Source: Actinophytocola gossypii
Lineage (GTDB): Bacteria > Actinomycetota > Actinomycetes > Mycobacteriales > Pseudonocardiaceae
Direction of reading: 5' to 3'
Assembly (NCBI RefSeq): GCF_025165815.1
Contig: NZ_JAFFZE010000003.1
Span: forward strand, 83,408 to 147,407
DNA length: 64,000 nucleotides
The position numbers and the translations under genes are program-made. This document shows, one piece after another, positions 27,900-37,900 of the stretch (positions are counted from its first letter, which is position 1; each line of letters starts with the position of its first letter). The notes under the pieces were generated by a model. It had not been told where the DNA came from. It was given only the letters and a program-made list of their open reading frames with translations, and searched no databases.

Positions 27900-28290
27900 A
27901 GCCGCGACGCCCCCCACTTTTGGCCATGACGCCCAGCGCCGGCGATCGTTTCAGGTTGTCGGCGTGATGGTTCCGCTGCCCGTGTGGACAAAGGGTGCCC
28001 AGCCCCAGGGTCGTCCGTGGTGGCGGTCGCGCGGCGCGCTTACGGCGGTGTGCAGGGCCACCGTCGGATCGGCGGAGTCCTCGAGCGTGATGCGGCGGGC
28101 TGACCACTTGTGCTTACGGCACATCGCCTCGGTCCGGGCCACGACCTGGGCAGACGTTGGGCCGATCCAGCAGACCGGCTTCGCCGTACTTGCGGTGACG
28201 GTTGACCCACTTCGAGGCGCATTGCCGGGAGATTCCCATCTCGGCGGCGACATGCGCGATCGGACGGATCTGGCTGAGCAGGCGACCACA
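27900..28290 (-). mobile_element. IS481-family transposase remnant
   Basis: The minus strand encodes the N-terminal helix-turn-helix of an IS481-type transposase, RPIAHVAAEMGISRQCASKW then NRHRKYGEAGLLDRP (about 28165-28285). A frame change leads to VVARTEAMCRKHKWSARRIT (about 28070-28140), which is the next block of the same family. Beyond this only scattered traces remain (LGLG...) and the DDE domain is gone. No terminal repeats were found. The rest of 27849-28391 holds nothing else that I recognise. Confidence 0.6.
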
Positions 28291-28391
28291 CGAGGGATAC
28301 TCGGGCCGGCGCTGCTGAAGCGGTGTGGTGAGGTGCGGCCCTCCGCGGCGCTGGACGGGCCGCGCCGCGGAGTCTGCTGGGCGGCCGTCTG

Positions 28392-28940
28392 TCAGGGGAA
28401 GATGCGCTGGTAGCGCAGCGACGTGTACCCGTTGTTGTCGGAGCGGATCTCGACAACGCTCGCCACGTTCGAGCCGCGATCGAGCCGTCGGGCCTGCAGA
28501 CGGATCGTGGTCTGCTGGCTCACGTCGACCAGTTCGCTGATCGGGGCGGTCTCGTTGTCGCCGATTTCGATCCCAACCGGGTGCCGGTTTATCAGTTGGA
28601 TGATCATGCGCTCGCTCAGCGGAACGACGGAGCCAGCCGTCTCGTTCCACAACCGGGCGACGATGTACGAGTTGGCACCGGGCGGGCCGGTGATGCGGCC
28701 GCGGACATCAGCGTCGAGCGCGTAGGTGCCGGCTTGGGGCAGCGTGACCGTCAGCGGCATGTTCGTCCAGGCACTGTTCAGATTCGGCAGGTCGACCAAC
28801 TGCGGGTTCAGGTGTTCGATTCCCCGCGTCGCCTGCGCGGCCGGTTCCGCGACGATGACGTCGGGCTGCGCGGTCACGACGCCCGCCGCCAGCGCCACCG
28901 CCGTGGCACCGGCGGCCAGGTACATGTGGACACGTTTCAT
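28392..28940 (-). CDS. Secreted protein of unknown function
   Basis: A 182-residue exported protein. A typical signal peptide opens it (MKRVHMYLAAGATAVALAAG, cleavage probably after a TAQ or VA-EP site near residues 25-32). The mature part alternates hydrophobic and polar residues in short strands (VDLPNLNSAWTNMPLTVTLP, GTYALDADVRGRI, TTIRLQARRLDRGS), suggesting a beta-sandwich, ending RSDNNGYTSLRYQRIFP. No cysteine pair, enzyme motif or anchor is visible. AAAGGAGTGAG precedes the ATG. It belongs to no operon; nearby decayed genes (29212, 29622) also encode exported-type proteins. Confidence 0.75.
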   Translation of the reverse strand: MKRVHMYLAAGATAVALAAGVVTAQPDVIVAEPAAQATRGIEHLNPQLVDLPNLNSAWTNMPLTVTLPQAGTYALDADVRGRITGPPGANSYIVARLWNETAGSVVPLSERMIIQLINRHPVGIEIGDNETAPISELVDVSQQTTIRLQARRLDRGSNVASVVEIRSDNNGYTSLRYQRIFP

Positions 28941-29211
28941 CGCTCACTCCTTTGTGCGACATTTCTTCAGGGACGTCCATGGCGACCGCGACCGGGTTGA
29001 TCGAAACAAGGACTACTCGCCAAGCGCGACAGTCGAACCAGCTGATTCCCGGCGTTCGCCACCGCGTTCGTCGTGAATAGGGTATCCGGACGACAATCCG
29101 AACGGGCGCATCCTGCCGCACACATTCGGGTGAATCTGAAAGAGCGATATATATTTCGTCGCAGGCGGCGTTGTCATTTGACGACAGCAATCCAGCCCGG
29201 GTGGTGGTTGG

Positions 29212-29511
29212 CTACTGGTACCGCACGATCAGGCGGATCAGCTCGTAGCCGCTGCCTCGGTTCGTGGCGCCGGGGTTGGCGATGACGGTGACCGTGTCGC
29301 CCTCGGTGTCGAGGGTGGCGGTGATGTTGGTGATCCGAGCGGGTTCCCTTGGGGTGTCGGGGTTGGGCATCCGCATGGCTTGGGCGGAGGGCACGCCGGT
29401 GACGTCGGTGTCGGCGAAGTGGACGGTGATGGTTTGGCGGGAAAGGGTGACCTACTGGGCCGCACACTGGGGAATAATGGCCAGCAGGAGTCGTCGCTGG
29501 AGAAATCGCAT
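29212..29511 (-). pseudogene. Small beta-rich exported-type protein with internal amber codon
   Basis: From an ATG at 29511 the frame reads MRFLQRRLLLAIIPQCAAQ, then TAG, then continues open for 79 codons: VTLSRQTITVHFADTDVTG through ATLDTEGDTVTVIANPGATN to ELIRLIVRYQ. The second part has a regular strand pattern and looks real. Either the gene is broken by one stop or it starts at a non-standard codon after the stop. I recognise no family. The sequence 28941-29211 upstream of the next gene has nothing I can identify. Confidence 0.3.
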
Positions 29512-29621
29512 GACATGGCTCGACCGCTATCGAACTCGTGCGTTGTTCGCGATAGGGACGTCGGTTGCCAGCGGTCTCATTTCCTCGCCATCGGCAAGTT
29601 CATGACTGACGCTCGAAAAAT

Positions 29622-30050
29622 GTGCTGATCATCTGGATGGTCACGGTTGTCGGCGCCGTCGTGCTTGTCGTGCTCGCCGGCATCCGGGTGATTCGCCGTG
29701 CCCGCAAGCGGGCGCGGCGGGTTTTCGTGATCGTCTCGACGTTCGACCAGAAGTCCTGCATCGCGGAATTCGTGCGGCAGCTGACCAACGCCTTGGATCG
29801 GGCCAACATCGATCTCGTGCTCAAGGTGCCTGACCGCGATTCCGACGCGAGTGCGCAGGAATGACCACAGCGTTTACGTCGGCTATGACACCGCGGAGCT
29901 CGGAAATCAGGCTGGCTGGTGGCTCGTGAACCACCTTCGCGGCTCCCGGCGGTGCGCGCGGATTCCGCGGTCCGAACTCACGAGCGTGGAGGTCGTCATC
30001 GACGACACCTGCGAAGCCCGGAACAAATGGCTACAACGCACCCGGCCAGG
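29622..30050 (+). pseudogene. Periplasmic-binding-protein-like gene, truncated and frameshifted
   Basis: The frame begins with a membrane anchor (LIIWMVTVVGAVVLVVLAGI), then basic residues and VFVIVSTFDQKSCIAEFVRQ, LTNALDRANIDLVLKVPDRD, resembling the first lobe of a type 1 sugar-binding protein. The frame stops at 29864. Another frame carries VYVGYDTAELGNQAGWWLVN from about 29870, like the hinge region of the same family. The piece ends around 30050 without the second lobe. Family assignment is by pattern only. Such proteins bind sugars for ABC uptake or act as sensors. Confidence 0.4.
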
Positions 30051-30153
30051 TTGCGTTGGGAGGTGCCGCCGCCGGAACGGCGTGGCCCGGCGGCGGGCTC
30101 CAACAGGACGTGATTTCGGCGACCGTTCCGGCCGCGCGACAAACGCGTGTCGC

Positions 30154-30753
30154 TCAGCCGAAGGTGATGTCGATGTTGCCGGTGACGTTCTTCACGCCGC
30201 CGGTCAGGCACTGGGTCTCGGCGGCGGCCGTCGCGGCGTCGATGGTGGTCTGGTCGGCCGACACGGTGACCGGTGCGCCCGCGACCGACTCGGGGCCGCC
30301 TTCGACCACGGCGTTCTCCAGGTGGGGTCCGGTCTCGTCCAGCCGGAACGTCTCGGCGGTGACGGTGCTCTGCTGCGACGACCCGTCCGCCATGACCCAG
30401 TCGATCACCAGGCGGGGATCGGACAGTTCGGCCACCTCGCAGGTCGCGACGCCGTCGGCCGCGTCCGGCATCTCGTAGCGGGCGCCGGTGATCTGGCCCT
30501 GCGGGTCCTCGCACCGCGCGGTGCCCTGGAGGAGCCTGCCGCTGAACTCGGCCGGTTCGTCGGCACCCGTGATCGGCACGGACGGCTCGGCCAGGGCCCA
30601 CAGCGTGCACGTCACGGGGGCCGGCTGGGTCTGGCCGTCCGCTGGCAACTGGGGCAGCACCACCGCGATGCCCGTGAGGACCGCGGTCACCGCCAGGACC
30701 GCGCCCCATCTGCGGTGGGTCTTCGTGCTGGTCTCATCCGTTCTGTCATCCAT
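30154..30753 (-). CDS. Membrane-anchored exported protein, unknown
   Basis: A 199-residue protein. A basic N-terminus (DDRTDETSTKTHRRW) is followed by one hydrophobic segment (GAVLAVTAVLTGIAVVLPQL), giving a signal anchor or an uncleaved signal peptide. The outside portion has three or four cysteines (CTLWA, ARCEDPQG, TCEVAEL, TQCLTGG) that could form disulfides, and many acidic residues. No known domain was recognised. It lies upstream of, and divergent from, the lipid-synthase operon (235 bases between starts), so a shared promoter region is possible. A GCGGGAGT ribosome site precedes the ATG. Confidence 0.65.
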   Translation of the reverse strand: MDDRTDETSTKTHRRWGAVLAVTAVLTGIAVVLPQLPADGQTQPAPVTCTLWALAEPSVPITGADEPAEFSGRLLQGTARCEDPQGQITGARYEMPDAADGVATCEVAELSDPRLVIDWVMADGSSQQSTVTAETFRLDETGPHLENAVVEGGPESVAGAPVTVSADQTTIDAATAAAETQCLTGGVKNVTGNIDITFG

Positions 30754-30988
30754 GTCGACTCCCGCTTATCTCGGCACGTTCGCAGGTCGAACGGCTGTAA
30801 CCGAAAACAGTCGCACCGGTGGATTCAGCTACCAAGAGTTTCCGCCTTCTTTCCTTCTATCCGGTGAATTGCGCCAGCGCTCGCCGAAGATCACTGGAAT
30901 CACTCGAAAGAAGCATGGTGCTTGCTCCCGTGCTCATCGCCGTGCCACGTTCGGAGCGGTACTTCCACGACGTCGAGAGGTCGTGCTG

Positions 30989-32038
30989 ATGCGCATCGCG
31001 TTGACCGGTGCCACCGGGTTCCTTGGCGTTCGGCTGGTTCGTGAGTTGTTGTCCCGGCACGAGGTGCTCACCGTGCTGGCGCGCACGGGGTCGGCGGGCG
31101 TGGTCGGGCGCATCGAGGCGGCGTTGCTGGCGGCCGGTACGCCAGAGCCGGAATTGCGCAGCAGGCTGCGCGTGGTGGAGGTCGACCTCGGCGCGGCTCG
31201 GCTGGGGTTGTCGGCGGCGTCGTTCCGGAAACTGGCCGACGACCTCGACCTCGTCCTGCACTGCGCGGGCAGCATCGACCTCGAAGGCGAGTTGGCGGCG
31301 CTGCGGGCCGTCAACGTCGAGGGCGTGCGCGGGGTCCTGGAACTCGCCGCCGCCGGCCGTCGCCGCCCAGTGCCCTGTCACGTCAGCACCGCGTTCGTGG
31401 CCGGATCGCGCCACTCGGGGGTGGTCCACGAGGACGAGCTGGACGGGAGCTGGGGCTTCGAGAACGCCTACGAGCGGTCGAAGTACGAGGCGGAGCTGCT
31501 GGTGCGCCGCTGGGCGGCCCGGCACCGCCGGCCCGCGGTGGTACTGCGGCCGAGCATCCTGGTCGACCACCGTCCACCGGACCCCGGATTGCCAGCCCAC
31601 CCGCTCCAGGTCATGGCCCGGCTCGTCACGGCGTTCACGCCCGCGGACCGGACGGTGACGGTGCCGGGCGACCCCGCCGCCCACCTCAACCTGCTGCCGG
31701 TGGACGACGCGGCACGGGCGATCTCCGCGCTGGCCGTGGCCGAACCGTCCGGCGGGGTGGACACCTATCACGTGGTGCACGAGCGGGACGTGCCGATCAG
31801 CGAACTCCGGCACGTGCTCGAGCGGGTCGCCGGGTGCCGGTTCACACTCGACCCGCGAACACCTCCCGGTTCCGCGCCGACCGTGCCGGGGTTCGGCCCG
31901 TACCTGTGGCACCGCCGCCGCTACGACGACACGCGTACCCGGGCGGTTCTCACCGGGCCCGCCTGCGCCGTGCCGGTGGACGAGGACTACCTGCGCATCG
32001 GTGTGCTGCCGAGCCGGACACCAGCGGTGGCCCGGTGA
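30989..32038 (+). CDS. SDR-type acyl-thioester reductase-like protein
   Basis: A 349-residue NAD(P)-dependent extended SDR. It has the nucleotide-binding GATGFLG at residues 7-13, an HCAGSIDL segment and the catalytic pair in NAYERSKYEAE (YxxxK). The order and the HVSTAFVAGS segment resemble the reductase (male-sterility type) domain that releases acyl chains from carrier proteins or CoA as aldehydes or alcohols. It is the first gene of a plus-strand operon with a wax-ester-synthase-like enzyme and PUFA-synthase-like proteins, which supports a role in reducing the finished chain; this is inferred. The ATG at 30989 has GAGAGG upstream and overlaps the next gene as GTGA. Confidence 0.75.
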   Translation: MRIALTGATGFLGVRLVRELLSRHEVLTVLARTGSAGVVGRIEAALLAAGTPEPELRSRLRVVEVDLGAARLGLSAASFRKLADDLDLVLHCAGSIDLEGELAALRAVNVEGVRGVLELAAAGRRRPVPCHVSTAFVAGSRHSGVVHEDELDGSWGFENAYERSKYEAELLVRRWAARHRRPAVVLRPSILVDHRPPDPGLPAHPLQVMARLVTAFTPADRTVTVPGDPAAHLNLLPVDDAARAISALAVAEPSGGVDTYHVVHERDVPISELRHVLERVAGCRFTLDPRTPPGSAPTVPGFGPYLWHRRRYDDTRTRAVLTGPACAVPVDEDYLRIGVLPSRTPAVAR

Positions 32039-33318
32039 CGGCCGCGCCCCGGCGGCTGACGGGGCTCGAACACGCCTTCGTGACCTACGAGGCCCGCGCC
32101 GGCAACCTGCAGATCGGCGGGCTGTCCTCGTTCGCCGGACCGACCCCGGCACTGGACGACGTGCGCCGGTCCGTGGCCGCGCGGCTCGGTGCGCTGCCGG
32201 AGCTGGGAATGGCGCTGCGGCGGACGGGGCGGCGGCTGGACTGGGTCCCTCGGGAGGTCGACCTCACCCGGCACGTCCGGGAACGGGTCGCCGAGCAGGC
32301 CGAGTGGCCAGCCGTGGCGGACGAGATCATGGCCCGGCGGCTGGTCCGGGACGCGCCGTGCTGGGAACTCTGGTTGCTGCGCGGCCGGTCCGCCGACGAG
32401 TGGGCCATCCTGTTCAAGGCGCACCACGCCCTGCTGGACGGCGCGGCGATGATCGAGGCGACCTGCCGCATCGCCGGGCACCCCCGGCGCACGCCGGCCG
32501 CGGCCCGGCCACGACCTGCCAGGCGGCGCGGGCACGATCTGCTCACCGTGGTCCGCGGCGCGGTCCGGTACGCCGCCCGGTTCCTGCCACTGGCGTCCCA
32601 CCCGTTCACGACCAAGGGCCGCACCGGGCACCGGCGCTTCGCGTGGGCCTCGCTGCCGATGGCCCGGCTGCTGGCGGTGGCGGCCCGGCAGGGCTGCACG
32701 GTCAACGACCTGTTCCTGGCCGCGCTGGCCACGGCGTTGCGCGAGTGGCCGCACACCCCGTGGCGCGGCTCGATCCGTCCGGTGTGGACGCTCGTCCCGG
32801 CGGACCTGCACGAGCGGGACGGCGACCACGAGCTGAGTACCAAGGTGGTCAACCTGCGGGTCGCGCTGCCGTGCGACGACCCGGATCCGCACCGGCGGCT
32901 GCGGACGATCAGCGCGGCCATGGCGGCGGCGAAGGGCAGCGGCCAGGTCGGGGTGGCGGGTGCCGCCACCCGGGCCCTGCCCGGGTGGTTCGTGCGGGCG
33001 GTGTTCGCGGTGACGTTCTCCCGCTGGCACATCGACCTGCTGGCCAGCAACGTCCGCGGCCCCCAAGGCCTGCTGCACTACCTCGGCGCGCCGTTGACCA
33101 GGATGGTGCCGCTGGGGTTCGTGCCGCGCCGCCATCCCCTCGCCGCCTACCTGATGACCCACGGCGACCAGGTCTGCGTCGGCTTCGCCGTGGACTCGAC
33201 GCTGCCGGACGGGCAGGAGTTGTGCCGGTTGTGGGTGCGGGCACTGCTGGAGCTGGACGAACCGGACGTCGACGGAAGCCAGGACCAGTGCACACCACCG
33301 TCGATCGCGCACCGCTGA
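32035..33318 (+). CDS. Wax ester synthase/diacylglycerol acyltransferase-like enzyme
   Basis: A 427-residue WS/DGAT-family O-acyltransferase. The catalytic HHxxxDG reads HHALLDG in FKAHHALLDGAAMIEA; upstream APCWELWLLRG stands where most members have a PLW motif, and later come VNDLFLAALATALREW and SNVRGPQG, all in family order. The enzyme esterifies an alcohol with an acyl-CoA (or acyl-carrier) to make wax or triacylglycerol. It follows the reductase with a GTGA overlap and itself overlaps pfaD by 31 bases, so all three are coupled. In this context it may esterify the alcohol made from the PUFA-synthase product; the real substrates are unknown. Confidence 0.85.
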   Translation: MTAAPRRLTGLEHAFVTYEARAGNLQIGGLSSFAGPTPALDDVRRSVAARLGALPELGMALRRTGRRLDWVPREVDLTRHVRERVAEQAEWPAVADEIMARRLVRDAPCWELWLLRGRSADEWAILFKAHHALLDGAAMIEATCRIAGHPRRTPAAARPRPARRRGHDLLTVVRGAVRYAARFLPLASHPFTTKGRTGHRRFAWASLPMARLLAVAARQGCTVNDLFLAALATALREWPHTPWRGSIRPVWTLVPADLHERDGDHELSTKVVNLRVALPCDDPDPHRRLRTISAAMAAAKGSGQVGVAGAATRALPGWFVRAVFAVTFSRWHIDLLASNVRGPQGLLHYLGAPLTRMVPLGFVPRRHPLAAYLMTHGDQVCVGFAVDSTLPDGQELCRLWVRALLELDEPDVDGSQDQCTPPSIAHR

Positions 33319-34922
33319 CCACGGCCGCCGCCCCCGCCCGGTTGACGTGGTGTCCCGGCGCGGAGCCGGCCGCGTTCACCCCGGCGGACCTGTGCGTCGC
33401 GGTCGGCCGGATCCGCGAGACCGGCTACGTCGTGCTCGACGAGGACAGCGGCGGTCTCGGGTTCGCGACGGGCGGCGCGGCAGGGCACGGCGGCGGGCAC
33501 CCGGTCGTCGGGGTGCTCCCGCCGCTGTACCCGGAACGGCTCGGCGACCGGTCGTTCTGCGAGGCCCACGGGACCCGCTTCCCCTACGTGGCGGGCGAGA
33601 TGGCTGGCGGGATCGCGACCACCGCCATGGTCACCGCCCTGGCCGATGCGGGTCTGCTCGGCTTCTTCGGCGCGGCCGGGCTCGGCCTGCCCTCGGTCGA
33701 GCGCGCCGTCGCCGAGTTGCGCGCCGAGCTGGGCGGCCGCCCCAACTGGGGGGTCAACCTGATCCACACGCCGAACGAACCGGGCCTGGAGGACCGGGTC
33801 GCGGACCTGCTGCTGCGCCAGGCGGTGCCGCGGATCTCGGCCTCGGCGTTCCTGCGGCTGACCCCGGCCGTGGTCCGCTGCGCGGCGTCCGGGCTGCGGT
33901 GCGACCGCGCGGGCCGGGTCGTGCGCCCGGTTCGGGTGTTCGCGAAGGTGTCCCGGCCCGAGGTGGCCGAGCTGTTCCTGTCCCCCGCGCCCGCCGAGCT
34001 GCTGGGTGAGCTGGTGCGCCGCGGTGAGCTGACCGCCGAGGAGGCCGAGCTGGCCGGCCGGGTGCCGGTCGCGGAGGACGTCACCGTGGAGGCCGACAGC
34101 GGCGGGCACACCGACAACCGCCCGCTGGTCGCCCTGCTGCCGACCATGCTGGACCTGCGCGACCGGCTGATCCGGCGCTTCGGCTACGCCCAGCCGGTGC
34201 GCGTCGGCGCGGCGGGCGGGCTCGGCACGCCGGTGTCGGTGGCCGCCGCGTTCGCCGCGGGCGCGGCCTACGTGGTGACCGGGTCGGTGAACCAGGCCGC
34301 CAGGGAGTCCGGGTTGTCCGAGGACGCCAAGCGGCTGCTCGCCACGGCCGGGATCGCCGACACGGTGATGGCCCCGGCCGCCGACATGTTCGAGCAGGGG
34401 GTCCGGCTGCAGGTGCTCGGTCGCGGCACCCTGTTCGCCGCCAGGGCCGCCCGCCTGTACCGGACCTACCGGGACCATCCCTCCCTCGACGCGGTGCCGG
34501 CACCGCTGCTGGACGGCATCGAGCGGGACGTGCTGGGGGCTTCGGTGACCGAGGTGTGGGCGCGGACCCGGCGCTTCTGGCAGGACCGCGACCCGGCCGA
34601 GGTGGCGCGCGCCGAACGCGACCCGAAACACCGGATGGCCCTGGTCTTCCGTTGGTACCTGGGGATGTCCAGCCGGTGGGCGGTCACCGGCGAGACCACG
34701 AGGCGGGCCGACTACCAGATCTGGTGCGGCCCGGCGATGGGCGCGTTCAACCAGTGGGCAGCCGACGGTTTCCTGGCCGACCCCGCGCACCGGTCGGTGG
34801 TGCAGATCGCCCGCAACCTGCTGGAGGGCGCCGCGGTCGTCACCCGGGCACACCAACTGCGTTCCGCCGGCCTGCCGGTACCCGGCCTGGCCTTCGCCTT
34901 CCCCGCACGCCGGCTGGAGTGA
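33288..34922 (+). CDS. pfaD: PfaD-like enoyl reductase (FMN TIM barrel)
   Basis: A 544-residue protein of the PfaD family, the trans-acting enoyl reductase of PUFA-type synthases, related to nitronate monooxygenases. Visible features are VAGEMAGGIATTAMVTALADAG, WGVNLIHTPNEPGLEDR, the phosphate-site GAAGGLGTPVSVAAAFAAGA then YVVTGSVNQA, MAPAADMFEQGVRLQVL, and a C-terminal region with GPAMGAFNQW typical of PfaD. The GTG at 33288 is chosen because the family start (LTWCPG...) follows soon after and the preceding gene ends at 33318. It lies five bases before pfaA. It probably reduces double bonds during chain building on the PfaA/PfaC complex. Confidence 0.9.
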   Translation: MHTTVDRAPLTTAAAPARLTWCPGAEPAAFTPADLCVAVGRIRETGYVVLDEDSGGLGFATGGAAGHGGGHPVVGVLPPLYPERLGDRSFCEAHGTRFPYVAGEMAGGIATTAMVTALADAGLLGFFGAAGLGLPSVERAVAELRAELGGRPNWGVNLIHTPNEPGLEDRVADLLLRQAVPRISASAFLRLTPAVVRCAASGLRCDRAGRVVRPVRVFAKVSRPEVAELFLSPAPAELLGELVRRGELTAEEAELAGRVPVAEDVTVEADSGGHTDNRPLVALLPTMLDLRDRLIRRFGYAQPVRVGAAGGLGTPVSVAAAFAAGAAYVVTGSVNQAARESGLSEDAKRLLATAGIADTVMAPAADMFEQGVRLQVLGRGTLFAARAARLYRTYRDHPSLDAVPAPLLDGIERDVLGASVTEVWARTRRFWQDRDPAEVARAERDPKHRMALVFRWYLGMSSRWAVTGETTRRADYQIWCGPAMGAFNQWAADGFLADPAHRSVVQIARNLLEGAAVVTRAHQLRSAGLPVPGLAFAFPARRLE

Positions 34923-34927
34923 GAGAC

Positions 34928-37900
34928 ATGGACGAGCGGGCGACGTCGGGCCGGCAGGTTCCGGTGGCGGTGGTCGGGGTCGGCGCGATCACACCGGGAG
35001 CGCTCGACGTCGCGGGGTTCTGGCGCACCGTGCTCGGCGGCCACGACCTGATGACCGACGTGCCACCGAGCCACTGGCTGATCGAGGACTACTACCGGCC
35101 GGGGCCGAGGACCCCCGGCAGCACCTACGCCCACCGCGGCGCGTTCCTGCCCGAAGTGGACTTCGACACGTTGCGGTACCGCCTGCCGCCCACCGACGTC
35201 CCGTCGACCGACACCGCCCAGCTGCTCGCCCTGATGGTGGCCGAGCAGGTGCTCGCCGACGTGGCGCGCGGCGGGACCGCGCCGCCGGACCGGGAACGGG
35301 TCTCGGTGGTGCTCGGCGCCTCCACCCTGGAGCTGTTGTCCACCACGGCCTGCCGGATGCAGTACCCGATCTGGCTGAAGGTGTTGCGGGAGAACGGCGT
35401 TCCCGAGTCGCTGGCGCAGCGGATCTGTGCCGACATCGTGGCGCAGTACGTCCCGGCCACCGAGGCCACCTTCCCCGGGATGCTGACCAACGTGGTGGCG
35501 GGCCGGATCGCGAGCCAGTTCGACCTGCACGGCACCAACCACACCACCGACGCCGCGTGCGCGAGCTCCCTGGCCGCGGTACACGGCGCGATCGCCGAAC
35601 TCGCCCTCGGCCGGGCGGACCTGGTGGTGACCGGCGGGGTCGACGCGGCCAACGGCATCGACACGTTCATGTGCTTCACCGAGACGCCCGCCCTGTCCCC
35701 GACCGGGGACTGCCGCCCGTTCTCCGACGCGGCCGACGGCACCATGCTCGGTGAGGGCCTGGCCATGTTCGCGCTCAAACGCCTGGCCGACGCCGAGCGC
35801 GACGGCGACCGCGTCTACGCGGTGCTGCGCGGCCTCGGCACGTCGTCGGACGGTCGCGGCGCCGCGATCTACGCGCCGCTGGCCGCAGGACAGGTGCGGG
35901 CGTTGCGCCGCGCCTACGAACAGGCGGGGTACGGCCCGGACACCGTCGAGCTGGTCGAGGCACACGGCACCGGCACCGCGGCCGGGGACCGGGCCGAGTT
36001 CGAGGCACTCCGGACGGTGTTCGGCGACGGTGACCGCCGGGACCGGCAGTGGTGCGCGCTGGGCTCGGTCAAGTCGCAGATCGGGCACACCAAGGCCGCC
36101 GCGGGTGCCGCCGGGCTGCTCAAGGCCGTGCTGGCCCTGCACCACCGGGTGCTGCCGCCCACGATCAAGGTGGACCGCCCGAATCCCGCGCTGGAGCTGG
36201 AGACGAGCCCGTTCTACCTCGGTACCGCCGCCCGCCCGTGGGTGCGCGGCCCGGACCACCCGCGCCGCGCGGCGGTGTCGAGCTTCGGCTTCGGGGGCAG
36301 CAACTTCCACCTGACGCTCGAGGAACACACCCAGCCGGGCGGCGGGTGGCGGTACCGGGCCGCGCCGACCGAGCTGGTGGCGTTCAGCGCGAATTCCGCG
36401 GCCGAGCTGCTGGCCGCGCTGGGCACCGTCGACGCGCTCCGCGCGCTCGCCGACGTCGCGCGGGAGAGCCAGCACGCGTTCCTGGCCACCCGGCCCTACC
36501 GCCTGGCCGTCGTCGCGCCGGACACCGCGACCCTGGAGGCGAGGCTGGCCGAGGCCGCCCGGGCGATCGAGCGTGACCCGGAGTCGTCATTCGCCACCCC
36601 GGCCGGGGTGCACTACGCGGCCGGGCCCGTTAGGGCCGGCCGGGTGGGGTTCCTGTTCCCCGGGCAGGGGGCGCAGTACGTCGGCATGGGCGCCGGTCTC
36701 GCCGTGCACGAGCCGTGCGCCCAGGCCGTGTGGGACGCCTTCGGCTCGCTGGACCTCGGGCGCCCGCTGCACCGGGTGGTGTTCCCGCCGACCGCCTTCA
36801 CCGCCGAGGACCGCGCCGCGCAGCGGGAGCTGCTCACCCGCACCGAGTGGGCCCAGCCCGCCCTCGCCGTGCACAGCCTGGCGCTGCTCGCGGTGCTGGA
36901 CGTCGTCGGTCTGCGGCCGGATCGGGTGGCCGGACACAGCTTCGGGGAGCTGGTGGCGCTGCACTGCGCCGGGGTGTTCACCGCGGCCGACCTGGTGCGG
37001 CTGGCGCACCGGCGCGGGGTGGCGATGGCCGGGGCGGCGGAGGTGTCCGGCGCGATGATCGCGGTCGGCGCGGGCCGGGACACGGTCGCCGCCGCCCTGA
37101 CGCGGTACGACGCCGCACGGGTCTGGTTGGCCAACGACAACGGGCCGGCCCAGGTGGTGCTGTCCGGCGAGGAGGACGCGGTCGAGGACGTGGCGGGCAG
37201 GCTCCGCGCCGACGGTCACGACGTCGTGCGGCTGGCGACGGCCACCGCCTTCCACAGCCCGCTGGTCGCGTCGGTCACCGCGCCGTTGCGCGAGTTCCTG
37301 GCCCGGCTCGACGTCGCCTCGCCGCGCATCCCGGTCTACGGCAACGCCGACGCCGCCAGGTACCCGACGGAGCCGGACCTGGTGCGCGAGCGGGTCGCGG
37401 AGCAGGCGGCGGCACCGGTGCGGTTCGCCGACACCGTCGAGACCATGTACGCCGACGGCGTCCGCACCTTCGTCGAGGTGGGCGCGAAGGCGAGGCTGTC
37501 CGGGCTGACCGGGGCGATCCTCGCCGGCCGGGATCACCTGGCGGTGAGCCTCGACCACGAGGACCGCGACGGGGTCACCAGCCTCCAGCAGGGGCTGGCC
37601 CGGCTGGCCGTGGCGGGGGTCGAGCTGGACCTGGCCGCCCTGTGGGAGCCCTACGCACCGGCGAGCCCGGCCGACGAAGGAAAGCAGGCGATGACCGTGC
37701 GGATCAACGGCGCCAACTACGGCAGGCCCTACCCGCCCGAGGGCGGAGCGGCCGCGCTGCCCGCGCCCAACCCCGAGCCCGAGGTCGTTCCGCCACCAAC
37801 CGGGCGGCCGGCTGAGGTCGTTCCGCCCGTGGACGACGGACTGCTCGGCGTGATCGCGGCGGCCCAGCGGGAGACCGCCCGGGCGCACGAGGAGTACCAG

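Noticed and set aside
32001..33287. Frame upstream of pfaD that is open in phase with it
   Set aside because: Low-complexity Arg/Pro content; the WS/DGAT frame in the same span has catalytic motifs, and PfaD begins at GTG 33288.
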